Shown here piece by piece: positions 14,811 through 22,436 of a stretch of DNA of 34,974 nucleotides; the stretch's first letter is position 1, and each line of letters begins with the position of its first letter. The stretch is from Pseudomonas sp. KK4. GTDB lineage: Bacteria; Pseudomonadota; Gammaproteobacteria; Pseudomonadales; Pseudomonadaceae. Where the stretch lies: contig NZ_LYVP01000054.1 in NCBI RefSeq assembly GCF_001984065.1, forward strand, positions 1-34,974, written 5' to 3'. The notes under the pieces are model-generated. The model ran no database searches. It had not been told where the DNA came from and worked only from the letters and a program-made list of their open reading frames with translations. A program made the position numbers and the translations under genes.

Positions 14811-16109
14811 ATGACTCACACTGACAACACCGCACGCCTGGGCACGGCCTGGATGGTTGCGGTACTGCTGGCACTGCTGATGCTGGTCAACTTCCTCGAC
14901 AAGGTCGTCATTGGCCTGGTTGCAGTACCGATGTCCAAGGAGCTTGGCCTGTCACCGACCGAGTTCGGGCTGGTCGGTGGCGCACTGCACTGGTTCTTCG
15001 CGATTTCCGCAGTGATCGGCGGCTTCGTCGCCAATCGCCGCCCCACGCGCACCCTGCTGTTGGGCATGGGCGCGTTCTGGGCGCTCATTCAGTTGCCGAT
15101 GCTGTTCGTCACGTCCATGTGGGCAATCGTGGCCTGCCGTGTGCTGTTGGGCATCGGCGAAGGGCCGGCGTCGCCGGTGGCCACCCACGCCTTGTACAAA
15201 TGGTTTCCCAACGACCGTCGCAACCTGCCGGTCGCATTGCTGCATACCGGCAGTGCCTTTGGCCTGCTGGTCGCGGGCGCGATGATCCCGTGGATCAGCG
15301 TGCATTACGGATGGCGCATGAACTTCATCGTCCTCGCTGCAATCGGCGCGGTCTGGTGCGTGTTGTGGTGGTTGCTGGGACGCGAAGGCACGCTCGATCG
15401 GATTCGCCCCGGTCAGCTCGCGCAGGACGAAGAGCGCGTGCCTTATAAACGATTGCTCACCGACAGCACGGTACTGAGCAATTACCTCTGTCATTTCGCT
15501 GCCAATTGGTCGTTGGCACTGACGCTGACCTGGGTGCCGAGCTATCTGGAGAATGGCCTGGGTATCGATCCGATCATGACCGGCCGAGTGTTTGTACTGT
15601 TCGTCATCGTCACCACGCCGCTGAGCCTGTTCATGGCCTGGTTATCGCAGCGCTTGATGCGTGGCGGCATGGCGACGCGCTGGTCACGCGGTGCGTTCGT
15701 TTCGTTCTGCCTGATTGCCAGTGGTCTTCTGAGCGCCGCGCTTTTCCTGCCGGGGCTGTCGAGCATCGAGCGGATCGTCTGCCTGACATTCAGCGGCGGC
15801 CTGGCACTGGTGATGTATTCGGTGGGGCCGGCCATGCTCGCCGAGTTCACGCCGGGCAGCCAACGCGCAGGCATCCTGGCGATTGGCAACGGCATCGCCT
15901 CGCTCGCCGGTTTGTCGGCGCCTGTGGTCACCGGAATACTGGTGCAGGGCGCGGGCGCCGAGCACCCGGCCGGCTACGGGGAGGGGTTCCTGGTCTGCGG
16001 CGCGGTGTTGGTGGTCGCGGGGCTGATCGGGTTGTTCCGGATGGATCCTCAGAAAACCCGGGAGCGGCTGCATCAGGTGGTCGGGCTCGCAGAGCCTCGG
16101 GTCAGTTGA
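14811..16109 (+). CDS. MFS transporter (anion/carboxylate symporter-like)
   Basis: 432 residues with about twelve hydrophobic segments, starting WMVAVLLALLMLVNFLDKVVIGL and ending LVVAGLIGLFRM. The sequence NFLDKVVIGLVAVPMSKELGLSPTEFGLVGGALHWFFAISAV is typical of the ACS (anion:cation symporter) branch of the MFS, whose members take up organic acids. An FxxxRRPTR-type loop follows helix 2, and ACRVLLGIGEGPASPVATHALYKWF matches the family motif in helices 4-5. It is the third gene of the ligase operon, after GAGAGAC. Import of the carboxylate substrate of the ligase is the simplest inference. Confidence 0.88.
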   Translation: MTHTDNTARLGTAWMVAVLLALLMLVNFLDKVVIGLVAVPMSKELGLSPTEFGLVGGALHWFFAISAVIGGFVANRRPTRTLLLGMGAFWALIQLPMLFVTSMWAIVACRVLLGIGEGPASPVATHALYKWFPNDRRNLPVALLHTGSAFGLLVAGAMIPWISVHYGWRMNFIVLAAIGAVWCVLWWLLGREGTLDRIRPGQLAQDEERVPYKRLLTDSTVLSNYLCHFAANWSLALTLTWVPSYLENGLGIDPIMTGRVFVLFVIVTTPLSLFMAWLSQRLMRGGMATRWSRGAFVSFCLIASGLLSAALFLPGLSSIERIVCLTFSGGLALVMYSVGPAMLAEFTPGSQRAGILAIGNGIASLAGLSAPVVTGILVQGAGAEHPAGYGEGFLVCGAVLVVAGLIGLFRMDPQKTRERLHQVVGLAEPRVS

Positions 16110-16116
16110 AAGCGCC

Positions 16117-16145
16117 GGGCGCTGCGCAATTGAGGCGCGGCGCCC
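16117..16145. terminator. GC-rich hairpin between convergent MFS and LysR genes
   Basis: GGGCGC and GGCGCCC arms with a second GCGC pairing around an AATTGAG loop. It fills most of the 36-base gap between the two stop codons. It lacks a clear T-tract, so efficient termination is uncertain. Confidence 0.4.
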
Positions 16146-17099
16146 TCAGTGATGGGCCAGGCTCGATTCCTCCTCGGGCGTGCGCTCGATCAAGCTGCCT
16201 TTCCAGCGGGCGTCGACCACCGCCTCGATGAGCAGACCGCGCACCAGATCGCGCATGCACGTTGCCGCAAACGACAGCGGCTTATGCTGCGAGTAGGCCA
16301 GGGAAATGGTTCGGGTGATCCGGGGTTCCACGATCAGCCGTGCCGATATCGGTTCCAGCAGCTCCGTCAGCGGCGGCCAATTGCTGATGGTCGCCGCCAG
16401 CCCGGCGCGCACCAGGCTGCTGATGCCCGGGGCAGACTGCTGTTCGTAGCTGGAATCGAGCGTCACCCCGGTTTCCATCGCCGCTTGCTCGATACGCCGG
16501 CGCAGATGCAGGGCGCGCGGCGGCATCACCAGCCGGGTCGCCGCGGCTTCAGCCAGAGTGATGGGCGAGTTGTCAGCGTCTTGAGCCGGTGTGCCGACCC
16601 AATACAGGTCTTCGGTAAAGACCGGTTCGGCAATGACGTGTTCCAGTTCTTCAGCATTGGGCACTACCCCGAAATCCACTTTGCCCATTTCGATCGCCTG
16701 GCCGCCTTCGCGACTCAGGCCATCCCATATCGTTAGCTTGATCCCCGGAAACTTGGCCTGTGCCTGGGTGATGATGGTGGGCAGCAGTAGCGCGGACGCT
16801 GTCGCGGGTATGGAAATCGACACATGACCCATCGGATTGCCCTGGCTCGATTTGAGTTCGTCCTTCACCGAGTCGAGCTTCTGAATCACCGATCGCGCCA
16901 CTTCGTACAACTGTCGGCCGGCATCGGTCAATTCAATGCCATCGTGCTGGCGGGCCAGTAACTGCATGTCCAGTTCGCTTTCCAATAAACCGATCTGGCG
17001 GCTCAAGGCGGGCTGGGCGATGAACGCCCGGCGTGCGGCATTGGAGAAGCTTCCCGCTTCTGCAATGGCGATCAAGTAACGCAGCTGTTTCAAGGTCAT
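16146..17099 (-). CDS. LysR-type regulator of the ligase/DUF1302/DUF1329 region
   Basis: 317 residues from ATG 17099 (an upstream TTG at 17105 is less likely). Winged helix-turn-helix at residues 1-60: LKQLRYLIAIAEAGSFSNAARRAFIAQPALSRQIGLLESELD. The effector-binding periplasmic-like domain runs from about residue 88 (GHVSISIPATASALLLPTIITQAQ) to 300. It resembles the Nac/Cbl-like side of LysR proteins. Site B lies 13 bases before its start and site A at the other divergon, so it may autoregulate and also control both flanking operons. Effector unknown; an acyl-CoA or acid intermediate is possible. Confidence 0.92.
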   Translation of the reverse strand: MTLKQLRYLIAIAEAGSFSNAARRAFIAQPALSRQIGLLESELDMQLLARQHDGIELTDAGRQLYEVARSVIQKLDSVKDELKSSQGNPMGHVSISIPATASALLLPTIITQAQAKFPGIKLTIWDGLSREGGQAIEMGKVDFGVVPNAEELEHVIAEPVFTEDLYWVGTPAQDADNSPITLAEAAATRLVMPPRALHLRRRIEQAAMETGVTLDSSYEQQSAPGISSLVRAGLAATISNWPPLTELLEPISARLIVEPRITRTISLAYSQHKPLSFAATCMRDLVRGLLIEAVVDARWKGSLIERTPEEESSLAHH

Positions 17100-17112
17100 G
17101 GGCAAATCTCTG

Positions 17113-17136
17113 GCTATGCCGAACTGCTATGGCAAC
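17113..17136. promoter_or_regulatory. Candidate LysR operator, site B
   Basis: Contains TGCC-N10-GGCA (read on the minus strand) and matches site A at 20 of 24 bases. It lies directly in front of the LysR start and about 185 bases before DUF1329. Confidence 0.65.
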
Positions 17137-17176
17137 TATCTGAAGACGCTATTTGTCGGGGCCCAAGGCCCTACTT

Positions 17177-17192
17177 AGTATCCATTGATACT
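17177..17192. promoter_or_regulatory. 16-bp perfect palindrome AGTATC-N4-GATACT
   Basis: Perfect 6-bp arms around CATT in the LysR/DUF1329 intergenic region. It could be a second regulator site; it does not have the T-N11-A geometry of a LysR box. Confidence 0.4.
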
Positions 17193-17239
17193 CAACAAGA
17201 GGCTATCGGACCCCCCATAAAGTTTGATCTTTGGACCCG

Positions 17240-17269
17240 CCCCGTCAGGCATTTCAAATGCGCACGGGG
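17240..17269. promoter_or_regulatory. Nested double inverted repeat upstream of DUF1329
   Basis: An inner dyad GCATTT-C-AAATGC is enclosed by CCCCGT and ACGGGG. Two nested 6-bp stems ending 17 bases before the shared leader suggest a folded 5' structure or an operator. Confidence 0.45.
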
Positions 17270-17286
17270 TGGAGCACGCATTTGTT

Positions 17287-17322
17287 CACTCTCTGATAAA
17301 CACAATAAGAGGTTAAGAGTGA
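17287..17322 (+). promoter_or_regulatory. 36-bp leader, copy 2 (in front of DUF1329)
   Basis: CACTCTCT ... CACAATAAGAGG ... AAGAGTGA, identical to copy 1 at 34 of 36 positions. It includes the AAGAGG ribosome binding site (17307-17312) and covers the GTG start at 17319. Outside these 36 bases the two upstream regions do not match. Confidence 0.75.
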
Positions 17323-18686
17323 TGACAACCCGCACCCGAGGTTTTTTTCGGTCGTCGATGACCCGCTTTTCCTGCTGCCTGCTGCTGGCAATCTCATGGA
17401 CGACGGCAGCGCTGGCCACAGGCGAGTTGCCCCCTGACCTGACGCCCATAGGCGCCCAACGAGGTGCTTCCCCTGACGGTCGAATCCCGGCCTGGCAGGG
17501 CGGGCTCACGGCAGCGCAGCAACGATTGGAAAGTAACGGCACGCCGATCGACCCCTTCGCCGACGAGCGACCGCTGTACGAAATCACTGCGCGCAATTAC
17601 AAGCAGTATGAGGACCAGCTGTCGGCCGGGCAGATCGCTTTGCTCAAGCGATTTCCCGAGACGATGAAACTGCCGGTCTATCCCACCCATCGCAGTGTCG
17701 CCGTCCCTGCGCCGCTTGCCGCGTCGGCCGCTCGCAATGCTCAATTCGCGCAACTGGCGGATCAGGGCAATGGCCTGCGCGGCTTCACCGGAGCGGTTGC
17801 TTTCCCTGTTCCGCGCAACGGCCTGGAGGTCATCTGGAATCATCTGACGCGCAACCGCAACGCCAGTTACAGCCTTGTCTCCGACAGCGTCACGCCGTTG
17901 GGCAACGGACGCTTCACGCTGATGAGCGCACGCCAGGAATTCGCCCGCCCGGATGGGCTGCCGGACGCAGGGGCCGACAATATCCTTTATTACTTTACCT
18001 ACCGCATGACCGCGCCGTCGCGGCTGGCCGGAGACGCGATGGTGGTGCATGAAACGCTCGACCAGGTCGCCGAGCCGCGACTGTCCTGGGTCTACAGTTC
18101 CAGCCAGCGACGGGTCAGGCGTGCTCCGGGTATCGACTATGACACGACCGGACCCGGGACGGCGGGCCTGCGCACGGCCGACAGTCGTGACATGTTCAAT
18201 GGCGCGCCGGATCGTTACGACTGGCATCTGGCAGGCAAGAAATTGCTGCACGTGCCCTATAACAGCTATCGCCTGGCTTCACCCCACCTGCGCTACAGTG
18301 AGCTGATTCGCCCGGGGCATGTCGACCCCGCACCTACCCGCTACGAATTGCACCGGGTGTGGGAGGTCGTCGCGACCCTGAAACCCGGCGCCCAACACAT
18401 CTACGCCAAACGTCATTACTTCATCGACGAAGACACCTGGGCGATTCTTGAGGCTGACGTTTACGATCAACGAGGAACATTGTGGCGCACGTCCGAGGCG
18501 CACAGTTTTTACCACCCCGGCGGTGAAGCTGCGGTCAATGCCATGGAGGTCACCTATGATTTGAAGAGCGGCCGTTATCACGTTTCAGGCTTGATCAATG
18601 AGCAGCGCAAACCTTATGTCTTCAATCTGCCGACCAGCCTTTCGTACTTTTCACCGGGCGCATTGCGCAGCTTCGGTGTGCGCTGA
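17319..18686 (+). CDS. DUF1329 family protein (outer-membrane lipoprotein-sorting-like fold)
   Basis: 455 residues from GTG 17319; the next codon ATG 17322 is an equally spaced alternative. The N-terminus is an export signal (SCCLLLAISWTTAALA, then TGELPPDLTPIGAQRGASPDGRIPAWQGGL). The phrase ALTPxGAxR.GN.dGxIPaWxGG is the hallmark opening of DUF1329. The body holds RLSWVYSSSQRRVRRAPGIDYDT and the C-terminal half RYELHRVWEVVATLKPGAQHIYAKRHYFIDEDTWAILEADVYDQRG, the LolA/LolB-like half-barrel thought to bind lipid-like ligands. It normally acts with DUF1302. It is followed without gap by two DUF202 genes, so these three form an operon. Confidence 0.92.
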   Translation: MMTTRTRGFFRSSMTRFSCCLLLAISWTTAALATGELPPDLTPIGAQRGASPDGRIPAWQGGLTAAQQRLESNGTPIDPFADERPLYEITARNYKQYEDQLSAGQIALLKRFPETMKLPVYPTHRSVAVPAPLAASAARNAQFAQLADQGNGLRGFTGAVAFPVPRNGLEVIWNHLTRNRNASYSLVSDSVTPLGNGRFTLMSARQEFARPDGLPDAGADNILYYFTYRMTAPSRLAGDAMVVHETLDQVAEPRLSWVYSSSQRRVRRAPGIDYDTTGPGTAGLRTADSRDMFNGAPDRYDWHLAGKKLLHVPYNSYRLASPHLRYSELIRPGHVDPAPTRYELHRVWEVVATLKPGAQHIYAKRHYFIDEDTWAILEADVYDQRGTLWRTSEAHSFYHPGGEAAVNAMEVTYDLKSGRYHVSGLINEQRKPYVFNLPTSLSYFSPGALRSFGVR

Positions 18687-19072
18687 TGGGGATGCAGCAA
18701 AAACGCCGTACCTTGACTGAAACCCTGTTGGGCGCCGGTGAGTCGCCTGATCCGCGATTCACGCTGGCCAATGAGCGCACCTTTCTCGCCTGGATTCGCA
18801 CCTCACTGGCGCTGCTTGGGGGAGGGATCGCCGTCGAAGCACTCGCCGGGGAGGTCTTCGAACCCCGGCTGCGCATGGTCATGGCGATCAGTTTGATGGT
18901 ACTGAGCCAGGTGGTGAGCATCGGCGCATGCGTGCGCTGGCTGAAGGTGGAGCGAGCGTTGCGTCAGCGCCAGCCGCTGCCTCTGCCGACGCTCGCGCCG
19001 CTGCTGGCATTGGGATGTCTGACGGCGGTCGTGCTGATCGCCAGTGTGCTTTGGCCCCGTTGGCATGGGTGA
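18686..19072 (+). CDS. DUF202 (YidH-like) membrane protein
   Basis: 128 residues. Its ATG overlaps the TGA of DUF1329 by one base (TGATG), so translation is probably coupled. The DUF202 signature is clear: PDPRFTLANERTFLAWIRTSLALLGGGIAVEAL, followed by two more hydrophobic helices (MAISLMVLSQVVSIGACV and LAPLLALGCLTAVVLIASVLW). Three transmembrane segments in an inner-membrane protein of unknown function. The link to DUF1329 suggests a part in envelope transport, which is inference. Confidence 0.88.
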   Translation: MGMQQKRRTLTETLLGAGESPDPRFTLANERTFLAWIRTSLALLGGGIAVEALAGEVFEPRLRMVMAISLMVLSQVVSIGACVRWLKVERALRQRQPLPLPTLAPLLALGCLTAVVLIASVLWPRWHG

Positions 19073-19358
19073 TCCGGGGTTGCAGGCCGAGCGCACCGAA
19101 TTGGCATGGCGAAGGACGTTGTTGGCGTTGCTGGTGGTGCTGGTTCTGGCAGGCCGGGCCGGTGATCTGATGTCGGTGGGGGTGGGCGGCGGCGTCGCGC
19201 TGATTTTGCTTGCAAGGCAAGGCCGCCGCTATCGTCAGGGATTGGCGATGCTCCAGTCGGAACGGGCAGCGCCAGCCTCGCGGGCGATCCTGGCATTAGG
19301 CGCATCGGTGTGTTTGCTCGCGCTCATCGGCATCGTCGGGTTGGTGAGCGGCGCCTGA
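19065..19358 (+). CDS. Second, shorter DUF202 membrane protein
   Basis: 97 residues from ATG 19065, which overlaps the stop of the previous gene by 8 bases; this start is chosen over an upstream one because it begins exactly with the family N-terminus DPGLQAERTELAWRRTLLALLVV. Three hydrophobic helices follow (VGVGGGVALILLA; ILALGASVCLLALIGIVGLV). It shares the ERTxLAWxRT core with the preceding protein but is 31 residues shorter, so the pair is likely an old duplication acting as a hetero-oligomer. It ends 18 bases from the stop of the convergent alkyl sulfatase gene. Confidence 0.85.
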   Translation: MGDPGLQAERTELAWRRTLLALLVVLVLAGRAGDLMSVGVGGGVALILLARQGRRYRQGLAMLQSERAAPASRAILALGASVCLLALIGIVGLVSGA

Positions 19359-19376
19359 CGCGCCGCCCACGCGGGC

Positions 19377-21338
19377 TCAAGGTGTGACGATATTGAAACG
19401 CGCGTCCGCTTCCTCCAGCCCACCCATCACGCGCAGGAATTTAACCCGCTCACCCTCGATCGTGATATCGCCCAGCGTTGCTTCTTTGAGAAAACCCGTC
19501 TGCTTGAGTGCGATGCGATCCAGTGTCGATTTCTTCATGCTGATTTGCACGTCGGCCTGGTCATGCCGTGCAAGGTCGCGGTGGGTGAGTACGCCATTGC
19601 GCAGGGTCAAGGCGTAATCCTCGTTCAGATCGGTGAAACGCCAGTTGATGGTCAGGTCGTTGTCGGCAGCTTTCAGTGCATCGACGCGAACGCCGAGGTA
19701 ATCGAAAAACATCGTCGGTGTCAGCGCCCGCACCATGTCATCGGCATTGCCGCCGCTGCCAGTGGCGGCCGCTACGCCATCGCGCAGTTCCTGGGCGCCG
19801 CTCAGGTAGGCATTGCGCCAGGTGGCGTTCTCGCTCTGATAGCCCAGTTGTTCCAGTGCATCGGCCTGCAATTGGCGCGCAGCGGCGTTGTCGGGCTCGG
19901 CGAATACCAGATGGTTGGTCAGTTGCGCCACCCAGCGATAGTCCCCTTCGTCGAAGGCTTTGCGCGCGTGGCTCAGGACCTGGTCGGCACCGCCCATGGC
20001 TGCGACGTAACGCTTGCCAGCCGCCTGGGGCGGCAACGGATTGAGGTTCGCCGGGTTGCCATCATAGAAACCCATGTAACGTTGGTACACGGCGCGCACA
20101 TTGTGGCTCAACGAGCCATAGTAATCGCGGCTGTACCACTTGCTGGCCAGGCGCGGCGGCAACGAGCTCAGGGTCTCGGCGATTTCCATTGGCGTCTGGC
20201 CCTGATTGATCAGGCGCAGGCTCTGGCTATCGATGAATGCATACATGTCGCGCTGGTCAGCCAGATAATCGCGTATCTGCGCGCTACCCCATGTGGGCCA
20301 GTGATGCTGGGCAAAGACCACCTCGGCCTGATTGCCGTAGCGCACCAGGGATTCGTCGAGGTAATGCGCCCAGACCTTCGGGTCGCGAACCAGTGCACCG
20401 CGCAAGGTCATTACGTTGTGCTGGACGTGAGTTGCGTTTTCAGCCATGCACAGCGCCTTGAACCGTGGGAAATAAATGTTCATCTCTGCCGGCGCCTCGG
20501 TGCCAGGCGTGAGCTGGAATTCGACTTCAATTCCGTCCAGGGTCAGGCGTTCCAGCGGCTTGCTGATTTCCCGGGTGGGGGCGATCAGGCTGACCGTCGC
20601 GTTTGCCGGTACGCCCTTGCCCAGCCCGGCGTCGACCTGGCCGCGCTCACCGCGCGGCAGCCCGGCTCCGTACATGTATTGGGCACGGCGTTTCATCGCC
20701 GGTCCGGCCAACACGTTCTCGCCGATGGCATGCTCGAAAAAGCCTTGGGGCGCGATGACCTGAACCTTGCCGGCCTTCACGTCCGCTTCGTCGATCACCC
20801 CACGCACCCCGCCGAAATGGTCGACGTGCGGGTGCGTATAAATCACCGTCGTCACCGGTTTGCGCGGACGGTGTTTGAAGTACAGTTCCAGGCCGGCTCT
20901 GGCGGTTTCCACCGCCAGCAGCGGGTCGAGCACGATGAGTCCGTTATCGCCCTCGACAATGGTCATGTTCGCCAGGTCCATGCCACGAATCTGATAGATA
21001 CCCTCGGTGACCTTGAACAGACCGGCAAGCGTATTGAGCTGCGCGATGCGCCACAGACTCGGGTTGACGGTCGCAGGCGCCTCGTTGCGGTTCAGAAACG
21101 CATATTGCTTCAAGTCCCAGACTGTTTTGCCCCCCGCATTACTGACGACATCCTCGTACCGCTCGATCAGGCCCCGCTCAGCGGCCTCGAAATCTGTGCG
21201 ATCGGCGAAAGGCAACCGCTGCAGCCATTGCTGGTTGTTTTGCAGGGTGATGGTTGTCGCATCCTTGGCAGGCGTGGCGGCGAGACTCGTCAGCGGGACC
21301 AGCAGGGCGAGGGTGAGCAAAGGCTGTGAAAAACGCAT
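19377..21338 (-). CDS. Exported alkyl sulfatase, metallo-beta-lactamase fold (SdsA type)
   Basis: 653 residues from ATG 21338, which follows AAGGA and starts a signal peptide (MRFSQPLLTLALLVPLTSLAA); the frame happens to run 114 bases further upstream. Binuclear zinc motif THPHVDHFGG, then AENATHVQHNVMTLRGALVRDP and AQHHWPTWG, which are the SdsA1-type landmarks. A dimerisation/helical middle domain and an SCP2-like C-terminal domain (about 530-650; LTINWRFTDLNEDYALTLRNGVLTH) complete the usual three-domain layout. These enzymes hydrolyse the C-O or S-O bond of alkyl sulfates such as dodecyl sulfate, giving an alcohol and sulfate in the periplasm. Its LysR-type neighbour lies 100 bases upstream on the same strand. 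The alcohol could feed the alcohol dehydrogenase and beta-oxidation genes nearby. Confidence 0.93.
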   Translation of the reverse strand: MRFSQPLLTLALLVPLTSLAATPAKDATTITLQNNQQWLQRLPFADRTDFEAAERGLIERYEDVVSNAGGKTVWDLKQYAFLNRNEAPATVNPSLWRIAQLNTLAGLFKVTEGIYQIRGMDLANMTIVEGDNGLIVLDPLLAVETARAGLELYFKHRPRKPVTTVIYTHPHVDHFGGVRGVIDEADVKAGKVQVIAPQGFFEHAIGENVLAGPAMKRRAQYMYGAGLPRGERGQVDAGLGKGVPANATVSLIAPTREISKPLERLTLDGIEVEFQLTPGTEAPAEMNIYFPRFKALCMAENATHVQHNVMTLRGALVRDPKVWAHYLDESLVRYGNQAEVVFAQHHWPTWGSAQIRDYLADQRDMYAFIDSQSLRLINQGQTPMEIAETLSSLPPRLASKWYSRDYYGSLSHNVRAVYQRYMGFYDGNPANLNPLPPQAAGKRYVAAMGGADQVLSHARKAFDEGDYRWVAQLTNHLVFAEPDNAAARQLQADALEQLGYQSENATWRNAYLSGAQELRDGVAAATGSGGNADDMVRALTPTMFFDYLGVRVDALKAADNDLTINWRFTDLNEDYALTLRNGVLTHRDLARHDQADVQISMKKSTLDRIALKQTGFLKEATLGDITIEGERVKFLRVMGGLEEADARFNIVTP

Positions 21339-21438
21339 GGAGCAGTCCTTGTTATTGTTCGGGCGATCCACTGTAGGGAGCGGTTCGGGTCGCAGCCAAT
21401 ACCAGAACGGCATGCCAGCCATCGCATTGGGTAATGGC

Positions 21439-22338
21439 TCAACCCGGTCCAATGGCCAGGATCTGCGCCTCGAGCCAGGTCAACGCCGGGTCGTGCTGGC
21501 GATGGGTCAGGCGTACCAGCTCAAGATCGAAGGGCGGTAGCGCGAACGGCAGTTCATACAGCTTAAGGGGCAGCAGCCGGGCGAACTGCTGCGCCAGGAG
21601 CGTCGGCAACACGACACAGAGTTCGGTCGCGGCCACCAGGTGCGCGGCTTGCAGGTAATTGGGCGTGGTGTAGACGATCTGTCGCACAAGGTTCTGCTCC
21701 GCCAGCCATTGGTCGACCATGCCTCGGGTCTGGCCACCATGGACCCAGACATGGCGCAACTGCAGGAAACGCTGCAGGTCCAGGCCGTCACTCAGTCGCG
21801 GATGCTCCTGACACACTGCGACTCGCAGTGTTTCGCTGCGCCAGAGCTGGCGAGTGAAGCGTGCCGGTACGTGATCGAAACGGCCCAGCACCATGTCCAG
21901 TTCGCCTCTGTCCAGCGCCTCGGCGGGCAGGCTGGCACTCAGGTGGGCAACGTCGATACGCAGGTGCGGCGCCTGGGTCTGCAGGCTTGCCAGCAAGGCG
22001 GGCATGCACAGTTGTTCGACGAAGTCGGTCAGGGCAATTCTCAATTGACGATGGCTGCGCTGTGGGTCGAACGCGTCACCGGTGGACAGGGTTTGCTCGA
22101 TTTGTTGCAAGGCGGCGCGAATGGGCCCTTCCAGCGCGAGCGCCCGCGGGGTCGGGCACATGCGCCGACCGACGCGCACAAGCAGGGGGTCGCCCAGCAT
22201 ATCGCGCAGGCGCGCCAAGGCGTTGCTCACCGTGGGCTGGGTCAGCGCCAGGCGTTGCGCTGCGCGCGAGACATTCTGCTCACGCAGCAACATGTCGAAA
22301 ACCCGCAGCAGGTTCAGATCAAAGTTTGATGTATTCAT
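21439..22338 (-). CDS. LysR-type regulator next to the alkyl sulfatase
   Basis: 299 residues if ATG 22338 is used (MNTSNFDLNLLRVFDMLL); an in-frame ATG at 22374 would add 12 residues, and neither has a well spaced ribosome binding site. DNA-binding domain: NVSRAAQRLALTQPTVSNALARLRDMLGDPLLVRVGRRM, the NodD/NahR-like subgroup with the TQPTVSNALxRLR helix. The effector domain follows from about residue 80. It is divergent from the 3-hydroxyacyl-CoA dehydrogenase operon (98 bases between starts) and 100 bases upstream of the sulfatase gene on its own strand, so it may control both. Confidence 0.92.
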   Translation of the reverse strand: MNTSNFDLNLLRVFDMLLREQNVSRAAQRLALTQPTVSNALARLRDMLGDPLLVRVGRRMCPTPRALALEGPIRAALQQIEQTLSTGDAFDPQRSHRQLRIALTDFVEQLCMPALLASLQTQAPHLRIDVAHLSASLPAEALDRGELDMVLGRFDHVPARFTRQLWRSETLRVAVCQEHPRLSDGLDLQRFLQLRHVWVHGGQTRGMVDQWLAEQNLVRQIVYTTPNYLQAAHLVAATELCVVLPTLLAQQFARLLPLKLYELPFALPPFDLELVRLTHRQHDPALTWLEAQILAIGPG

Positions 22339-22347
22339 CCTCAGAAT

Positions 22348-22373
22348 ATATGGCATATGAAAATGAAATTTCA
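22348..22373. promoter_or_regulatory. Two short dyads in the LysR / beta-oxidation divergent promoter
   Basis: ATATG-G-CATAT at 22348-22358 and the perfect 10-bp palindrome TGAAATTTCA at 22364-22373, in an AT-rich patch just upstream of the LysR start. They are candidates for regulator binding, but neither fits the T-N11-A rule cleanly. Confidence 0.4.
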
Positions 22374-22436
22374 AAAATACTTGAAGCCTGCTTAGGGTGA
22401 CGGCTGTTCATTTTTCCCAATGCAGGAGCACCGCGT

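Noticed and set aside
17177..17192. AGTATC-N4-GATACT as the main LysR operator
   Set aside because: Its symmetry does not give T-N11-A, and it has no counterpart at the other divergon, unlike the 24-bp site.
19545..21329. 594-residue open frame on the plus strand opposite the alkyl sulfatase
   Set aside because: It is antisense to a gene with complete zinc motifs and signal peptide, shows no domain, and arises from GC-rich codon bias in the opposite frame.
22348..22358. ATATG-G-CATAT as a third copy of the 24-bp LysR site
   Set aside because: Only a TGCCATA-like heptamer is shared with sites A and B; the second half-site and spacing are missing.
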